Part shown: piece by piece, positions 58,190-64,000 of the stretch
Position numbering within the stretch: the stretch's first letter is position 1
How the letters are laid out: each line of letters opens with the position of its first letter
Source of the DNA: Dendrolimus kikuchii
Lineage: Eukaryota > Arthropoda > Insecta > Lepidoptera > Lasiocampidae
Direction: 5' to 3'
Assembly (NCBI GenBank): GCA_019925095.2
Contig: CM034397.1
Location: 5,599,763 to 5,663,762 of the forward strand
Length of the DNA: 64,000 nucleotides
Made by a program: the position numbers and the translations under genes
The notes under the pieces: model-generated
The model's database searches: none
The model's input: the letters and a program-made list of their open reading frames with translations, nothing else
Told to the model about the DNA's origin: nothing

Positions 58190-58330
58190 AGAGAGAAATA
58201 ACACTTTATTGCACACCAAAATATTCGATTACAAAAGCAGACCAGATTTACAATATTTTTCTAGGCGATACAATAGGCGGCCTTATCGCTCTAAGCGCTC
58301 TGTTCCAGGCAAGTTAAATCAAAAACAAAT
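58190..58330 (-). repeat. LINE 3'-tail fragment
   Basis: AACACTTTATTGCACACCAA and GGCCTTATCGCTCTAAGCGC; compare 26345 and 62980. Confidence 0.7.
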
Positions 58331-58468
58331 TTGAATCAGGTGATGTAGGTGATGCAGGAAAAAGGCAATAGATACATAAACTTAACAACATGCTTACTTA
58401 CTATTCGGAGGCTTATTCATAATAATCCCGAATCAATAACATGTCTATTAATCCATAAATTTAAAGAA

Positions 58469-58495
58469 ACTCGCTCTCTCTCTCTCTCTCTCTCC
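58469..58495. repeat. CT dinucleotide repeat
   Basis: About 12 CT units. Confidence 0.85.
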
Positions 58496-58905
58496 GCGAT
58501 TTATTTACGTTGATTATTAAGAAGAAACAAAGATCCATATAACTTAATACTAACAGAACTGATGCGTGTCATGGTGTCGACTAGAACTGGAGGTGATTAT
58601 TATTGAAATGTAAACTGAAATAATTTGTCGTATCGTCAACATTTTTTCCCACGTTGTTACAAATAATTTCAAGTAAATTAATATCTAACACTTTGAAGGA
58701 TAAGATTCAATTTCACACAAACATGTTCGCTCGTTTACTGGCACGTACGTATTATCTCTGTCTCAGATATTGTTGTATACACTGAAGCTTGTCACACCAC
58801 GTGAAATAACGATCGTTTCCGATCAGTGCGTCATAACTGGCGTAATAAGTGATTTATTTGTGAAATTTACCATCACTAGACATAACATATCTCAACAGAC
58901 TTTTT

Positions 58906-59099
58906 TTAATGTCTATGAATATGATTATTATTTATTTTAACAATACTATCTTCATAAGTCGTGATTCTTGCACGACATCCCTTAGTGCTGTGTGTAGAAC
59001 AAACCCATATAGTCTTAAGCTCCGTTTTTCTTTGAGCATAAAATGTATAACCGCCAACGGAGAGAAGACTTTTCCCTTTTTTACTGCGAACGAACGTTG
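58906..59099 (-). CDS. mod(mdg4): FLYWCH exon F28
   Basis: Acceptor TTGTTTTTAG (TAG), first bases CA. Reads ATFVRSKKGKSLLSVGGY, then YAQRKTELKTIWVC with W32 and C34 (STHSTKG), C42, H60 and H62, then Arg-His and TGA. Close to F29 and F30 in its TFVRS opening and to F27 in its linker. Confidence 0.92.
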
Positions 59100-59334
59100 C
59101 TAAAAACAATAAAATGATAAATAAATGTACTTTATATAACTTTGAATATTTCTGATATTGTACAACACTCATGACAAAACCTATGCTGAATGAAGGTTAT
59201 AAACTGGTATAATGATGTTCTATGACGTTATGTAAATCCGAACATACTTTTTAATGTTGACGTCTTATAATATGAAACGTTGGTTTGACAATGAATCTTG
59301 TTCTAGAAGACTATAATTGTTGCATTTTGAGTTG

Positions 59335-59515
59335 GAGCCAATTTTTCAATTATAAGATAAAAGTTATCAGTCGAATAAATTACAACCTGAGTAAATTCAA
59401 AATCAAAACAATTCAACTGTTTTATACATGCAACTGACACTTTTAATTTTCCATGTCATGTCATACTTTTTTCTATGATCTTCTATCTAGTAATTGAAAA
59501 ATCGGTCCTAAGTGG
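59335..59515. mobile_element. Small non-autonomous element (family F), copy 3 (fullest)
   Basis: GAGCCAATTTTTCAATTATA at the left and GTAATTGAAAAATCGGTCC at the right are inverted partners, about 180 bp. Confidence 0.6.
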
Positions 59516-59869
59516 AACATAAATGTTAAATAGTAATACTACTATTAAAGTTTTATAGTAATATGTCTTTTAATTTCTCTCTTTACTCAACTACATGAAT
59601 GTATAGTTCGGTTTAGTTGGTTAAAAAGTATACACGTAATAATATGATTTATATTCACAGTTAAGTAAATTACGCTTGTTTCATAAGTATAGGTACAACT
59701 GATAACACTGAAACCGATTTCAAACAACACACTATGTACATAATTGAACCGGTCTGTGATACAATTTTACAGTACAATTTTAGCTATATCTTGTATGGAA
59801 TGGAGAAAAAACATTAAGAAGAAAATATAGTAGGTAGTGAAAGGCAAACAAAAATGAAAGTTATAATAC
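59516..59869. other. Spacer
   Basis: No gene recognised. Confidence 0.3.
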
Positions 59870-60350
59870 ATACATACATACATAACTTCACGCCAGTTCC
59901 CTTGCGGGGTAGGTACGAACAACAGAGCGCCATTTAAGCTTATTCTTACGCACCTCACTTGCTTCTTCGACATTCATAACTCTTGTCATGCACGCTCGTC
60001 TATTCTTAAGGCTCCTGACATCACCTTCTGCTAGTACACGATCAATTTGATCATGGAAGATGTGTCTTGGCCTTCCACGACTTCTGCATCCATCCACTTT
60101 TGCATTGTATATCTGTTTAGTCATTCTTTCATCATGCATTCTTTCCACATGCCCGAACCACCGGAGCATTCCTTTCCTTACCTTCACCCCGACACTCTCT
60201 TTCAGACCAACTCTCTTTCTTACTTCGGTATTACGAACGCGGTCCGCGAGCGTCACTCCGCAGGTTTTTCGCAGTGCTCGCATCTCGACCGCGTTTACTC
60301 TACTTTCATGCTCTCTCTTCCATACCCAACTCTCGCTTCCATACAAAAGT
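59870..60350 (-). pseudogene. RTE-type LINE 3' end, copy 6 (longest coding piece)
   Basis: The minus strand is open for about 152 codons, from YGSESWVWKREHESRVNAV through LRWFGHVERM and GRPRHIFHDQ to RTYPARELA, then a TATG-type tail. No catalytic reverse transcriptase motif is included; 5' truncated. Confidence 0.88.
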
Positions 60351-60550
60351 TATAATAAAAATACAAAATTAATCTGACCCCAGCCACAGAGGAGACTGGT
60401 CGGAAAACTCAAATTTAGAATGGTGATATACGAGACAAAAAATTGCATAGGCAACAACTACCAAGTTACGAATATAAAAATTCGTATTAAAGCTTTTGCT
60501 AAGAAATAAATAAATGTTTTTTGTAACCTTACAATTTCATTTTATTCACA

Positions 60551-60861
60551 AAAAAATATTACATGAGATCAGAAGATAGGCAGACTGATGGAAAGTGATT
60601 ACCATCGCTTGTGAACATTTTTAATAATAAAGGTGCTGTCAATGTGCTGCCGCTATCTAATGGGAGTCTGCAACCTGGTCACTAATGCCGGAACACAAAG
60701 CTTATGGCTTTGTTATGTCGGCATACTCTACACCAGGGGTGGCAGTCAACCAGACGGGCAAATACACTACCTACCAACTGGCTGTGAGTTATTTTGTCGC
60801 CTCTTAGAACAGGTCGTCCGGCCGCAGGAAATTGTATTCTTTCTCCGATTCTACACGGATA
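60551..60861 (-). repeat. Family A repeat, copy 11 (diverged)
   Basis: Landmarks present but with many changes; from ATTACATGAGATCAG to CTACACGGATAG. Confidence 0.75.
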
Positions 60862-61161
60862 GAAATAACGATAATAAAGGAATAAAACTAAACCAGTTAT
60901 AACGAAGGAGATCCCAGACACCCAGACCATAATAAATAAAGGAGTGACAATCGTTCAGTAAAATACGTAACGTACTCGTAAATTCTGAATTTTCTACAAA
61001 GTCAAGAACAGACTGGTAGCGTCAAATATGATTGCAGAATGTGTTAAGAGTTACGTTTTTTACTTAGCGATTATCATACCTTAATATACTTCTTCCATGG
61101 TAATATGAATACACGAAAATGACTATTTCAAGTTTTCCAATAATATGGTAATTTTTTACAT

Positions 61162-61349
61162 TCAATGCGAGTGGTAGTTGTTACTTTTAATAATCTCTCC
61201 ATTGTGTATGATAATCTCTGCACGGCATTTTCTGCTGACCCGTTTAGAGCATAACCACGTAGTTTTAAGCTCTGTTTTCCTGTGGATATAGAATGTATAA
61301 CCACTAATGGAGAGAAGATCTGTTCCCATTCTGCTGCGCACGAAAGTTA
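61162..61349 (-). CDS. mod(mdg4): FLYWCH exon F29
   Basis: Acceptor TTTTCAG, first bases TA. Reads VTFVRSRMGTDLLSISGY, then YIHRKTELKTTWLC. W32, C34, C42, H60 and H62 are all in place, but the loop is SKRVSRK, lacking the Ser-Thr-His and the Gly seen almost everywhere else. Ends H-S-H and TGA. Confidence 0.9.
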
Positions 61350-61433
61350 CTGAAAAGCATATTAAAATAATATTAATAATACTCGTATAACGTTTAATTG
61401 AGTTTTTTCTTATTTCTACAGTACAACTGACAG

Positions 61434-61565
61434 GATGACGATGCATCTGATGGAAAATGATTACCGCCGCCCAGAAATATTTGCAACACCGAAGTTGTCA
61501 CTGGCTACCGGCTTCGAAATGGTGATTGAAACCTGGCTGCTAATGCCGAAAGCAACTCAAAGTTG
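61434..61565 (-). repeat. Family A-related fragment
   Basis: GATGGAAAATGATTACCGCC and CTGGCTGCTAATGCCG; diverged. Confidence 0.6.
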
Positions 61566-61959
61566 TTAAAAATAGAAAAACGAAAATGAATGTATTCTTT
61601 TTAAATTGGAATCTTACAGATTACTTGTTGAAATTAAAGATTCTACTAACGCTTCCAAAGCAATTTCAGCAGTTAAACGAGAAGGAAGATGCGGCGCAAA
61701 AAATCCCCAGCAATAAGTCTTTACTTCATTATTTTGTATATACATTCGTGGTATTTTTTAATGTATTCTGAACTAATCCTAAGTTTTTGAATAAATAGTT
61801 ATTGAAAGACTTTGGCAGCAATTGCATTATTCCCATTCGGTGCAGTCGTCTAGAAAATCTTTCGTCGTATAATATGCCTTCTTGCACAAACGTGGCTTCA
61901 CTACTTTTTAAACTTGTTTACTATATAATTGTTATGTCGGCATACTCTAGACTAGACAG

Positions 61960-62345
61960 GTAAGGGATTTCATCCACACTTCCTCAACACCTGGGAGTTA
62001 TCCACTGTACGTGGCGCTCGCACCTCTATGCCATACGTGAGCAACTATGGAACGAGCTCTCTCCCGCGGATTTCCCAGAGCGCTACAATATGAGGCACTT
62101 CAAAAAGGGCGTAAACAATTATTTAAAGTCTCAACGAGGTGGGCAACGCATCGGCTCCCTTAGTGTTACCGAAGTCCATGGGCGACGGTAGCCATTTTCC
62201 GTTTCACCCGTTTGCCAGTTTGCCTATAAGCGAACATAAAAAAGGCAAATTCCTTCACCAGGATGTCAGTTAATTTGCCACCTCTTAAGAAAGGTGGCTG
62301 CAGGAATTAGTATTATTTCTCCCTTCCTGCACGGATGAGTATTAT
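61960..62345 (+). pseudogene. LINE C-terminal coding fragment with family A-type 3' end
   Basis: The plus strand reads LWNELSPADFPERYNMRHF, KKGVNNYLKSQRG and IGSLSVTEVHGRR, then a stop: the usual C-terminal end of a Jockey/CR1-like reverse transcriptase. The nucleotides at its end match the 3' part of the family A repeats, which links them to this LINE group. Confidence 0.7.
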
Positions 62346-62979
62346 AACTTTGGATTATATTCACTCTCTTTTTAGTCTTTACAAACTTATACACAAAGGA
62401 TTCAACTATTACTTCACTTTTCACTACTTAACTACACAAAAGATTCACTAAATTATTACTGAAACAAAACACGATATTGTACTGTAGTAGAAGTCTTTTA
62501 ATTAAATCGTAGTGAAGGTAGATCAAAACTAAAGATTTATGAGATTACGTCGGCGAATGTTAGTTATAGAAACTTGTCGCGTCATCTAGTTTTATTTGAA
62601 AAGACGAATGAAAAAGAAATAGATATTTTGTATAAGATTAAGAATGGACTAATGGTGCAACCTACGTCGTAAGACTTACGAGGTACATTTTTTAGCGTAA
62701 CAAACGTCACCGTGATAACGTGAAAGAAGTTGCAATGGCACTACTGTTCATAAATAAATATTGTATATAATATGGGTATCCATTAACAGAACTACTAGAT
62801 AACCACTTCAGAAAAACAACATTCCATTACAATAATTGTAATAATTCTCTAAACAGTGTATTCTCTATCAACCTATCCTGGATACGCTTTACTGTGACTA
62901 AGTTTGATATTAATTATTATGAAAGTGAGAGTACATCCACTATTATTCGAATTTTGCTGACACAAACATACATAACTTG
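62346..62979. other. Spacer
   Basis: No gene recognised. Confidence 0.3.
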
Positions 62980-63080
62980 AATGAATGAATGAATAACTTT
63001 ATTGCACATATATTAAAGTACAATGGGCTGTCTTCTCGCCATAGGCGATCTCCTCAGACTACCCTATTATACAATTATTA
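62980..63080 (-). repeat. LINE 3'-tail fragment
   Basis: TGAATGAATGAATAACTTTA and GCCATAGGCGATCTCCTCAG; compare 26345. Confidence 0.7.
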
Positions 63081-63488
63081 TCGCCACCGACTTTATATTA
63101 TACATTTGTTGACTTCATAATTATTAAACGGAAGCTGAATTTTTATATACAAGACATATGACGATAAGTAAAATCGATATTTCAAAAATGTCACAAGGTC
63201 GCTCCACACTTACGCTAGAATCTCAAAATGCTAGAATTTCAGATGCATGGGTTTTGTAAAACCATTAATGGCTGGTTTCTATATCTTTGTGACTATATCA
63301 TTGCCTTACTATTGGTTAAAATATGCCATAAGCTCACATAAGTAACTGCAAAATTCAACCGAAGGTAAGATGACAAGGCAAGGGAATAAATAATGAGATA
63401 TAGGAACCAGTCATGAATGAATATAGGAACTGGCCATCAAATGCTTCGTGACAGACAAGAGCTATATTATTTTGGTCATAAAGTTGGT

Positions 63489-63676
63489 TCAATGGGAGTG
63501 ATTATTATTATGTTTAATTATATCTGCACCAAATGTTGCAATTCCTGCATTACAATGCCTGCTGCGTCGTTTACAGCATAGCCATGTAATTTTAAGCCCT
63601 GTTGTCCTGTGGGCATAATATGTATGACCCCCAATCGAGAGTAGGTTGTTTCCTCTTCTACTGCGTACGAAAGTTA
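63489..63676 (-). CDS. mod(mdg4): FLYWCH exon F30
   Basis: Acceptor ACTTTGTAG (TAG; pyrimidine-poor), first bases TA. Reads VTFVRSRRGNNLLSIGGH, with His for Tyr18 and Tyr for Phe20, then YAHRTTGLKITWLC, loop CKRRSRH with an extra Cys at 35, C42, H60, S61 and H62, then TGA. No internal stop. Sister of F29 by its opening and by the loss of STH in the loop. It is the exon nearest the presumed promoter side of the window. Confidence 0.88.
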
Positions 63677-64000
63677 CTACAAAGTTTATTAAAACAATAT
63701 GTTATATACCTACCCATGTGTATCCGGAAACTGAGATATCGGCAAAATGGCAATATATACAGTACAACGTGTAGCAATATATACGCCGCTGCCAACATAG
63801 GCTGCAACTAGTGATACTAATAGCACTGCTACGAACAATTACTGAAGTAACTATCTACTGCTTTCATTACTTACTAATACAAATATGTATATAAACTGTA
63901 GCGTGTTAGTGGATATGAATTTTTAAATGATCTATACAAAAAATTAAACAGAGTGTTGTGTATACGTGTAAACATACACAATCATGAAGAACCTTTACAA
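63677..64000. other. Right-edge spacer
   Basis: No exon recognised; no BTB/POZ coding sequence and no promoter visible. Confidence 0.35.

Larger units (their letters stand above)
815..63676 (-). other. mod(mdg4): Array of 30 FLYWCH alternative terminal exons plus one piggyBac-type exon (mod(mdg4)-like locus)
   Basis: Seen: 30 minus-strand exons of 182-248 nt, each opened by an acceptor AG, each with two bases of a split codon before the first full codon, each closed by its own stop. Counting the split codon as residue 1, the usual layout is F3, G9, Y18, F20, W32, C34, C42, H60 and H62. If the upstream exon ends in G, the split codon reads Val, Ala, Gly or Glu in every case. Known: FLYWCH fingers on interchangeable 3' exons behind a shared BTB exon set are the hallmark of insect mod(mdg4), a nuclear chromatin/insulator factor, and trans-splicing is established in Drosophila. 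Inferred: this is the variable 3' half of that gene. No BTB domain is in the window. Another BTB-FLYWCH gene of the same design is the main alternative. Confidence 0.72.

Overview
This window looks like nuclear DNA of an insect, most probably a moth or butterfly. It is AT-rich and has no bacterial-type gene packing. It is crowded with repeats of kinds I associate with lepidopteran genomes: a tRNA-headed SINE, RTE and R1-like LINE pieces, a Penelope-like element, Helitron-like tails and many small inverted-repeat elements. The order assignment is inference.

The real gene content is one gene, or part of one. I count 30 short exons, all on the minus strand, spread from 815 to 63676. Each encodes one FLYWCH-type zinc finger (aromatic core, W-x-C, a second Cys, terminal H-x-H). 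Each starts right after a splice acceptor AG, each enters its reading frame with two bases of a split codon, and each ends in its own stop codon. This is the architecture of the alternative 3' exons of mod(mdg4) (modifier of mdg4), a BTB/POZ chromatin and insulator factor whose common 5' exons are joined, partly by trans-splicing in Drosophila, to one of many FLYWCH tails. No BTB exon, start codon or promoter for the gene is visible, so the common exons must lie outside the window (to the right if spliced in cis). The array may extend past both ends.

One further minus-strand exon (22952-23151) has the same splice phase but encodes a Cys-rich finger like the C-terminus of piggyBac transposases. 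It may be a captured transposon domain used as another alternative tail.

Layout: 0.8-7.1 kb, exons F1-F5 (the 'KS-RGK-LL' type); 9.4-10.8 kb, F6-F7; 12.8-18.1 kb, F8-F11; 20.8-23.2 kb, F12, F13 and the piggyBac-type exon; 24.5-41.6 kb, F14-F21 (the 'FVLSR' type) with a Penelope-like element at 32.4-33.9 kb; 43.3-54.4 kb, F22-F26, interrupted by a decayed R1-like LINE at 48.8-50.6 kb; 57.2-63.7 kb, F27-F30 (mostly the 'TFVRS' type). Spacers hold only transposon debris or unannotated AT-rich DNA. The exons are free of stops and frameshifts while the mobile elements between them are broken, which suggests selection on the exons.
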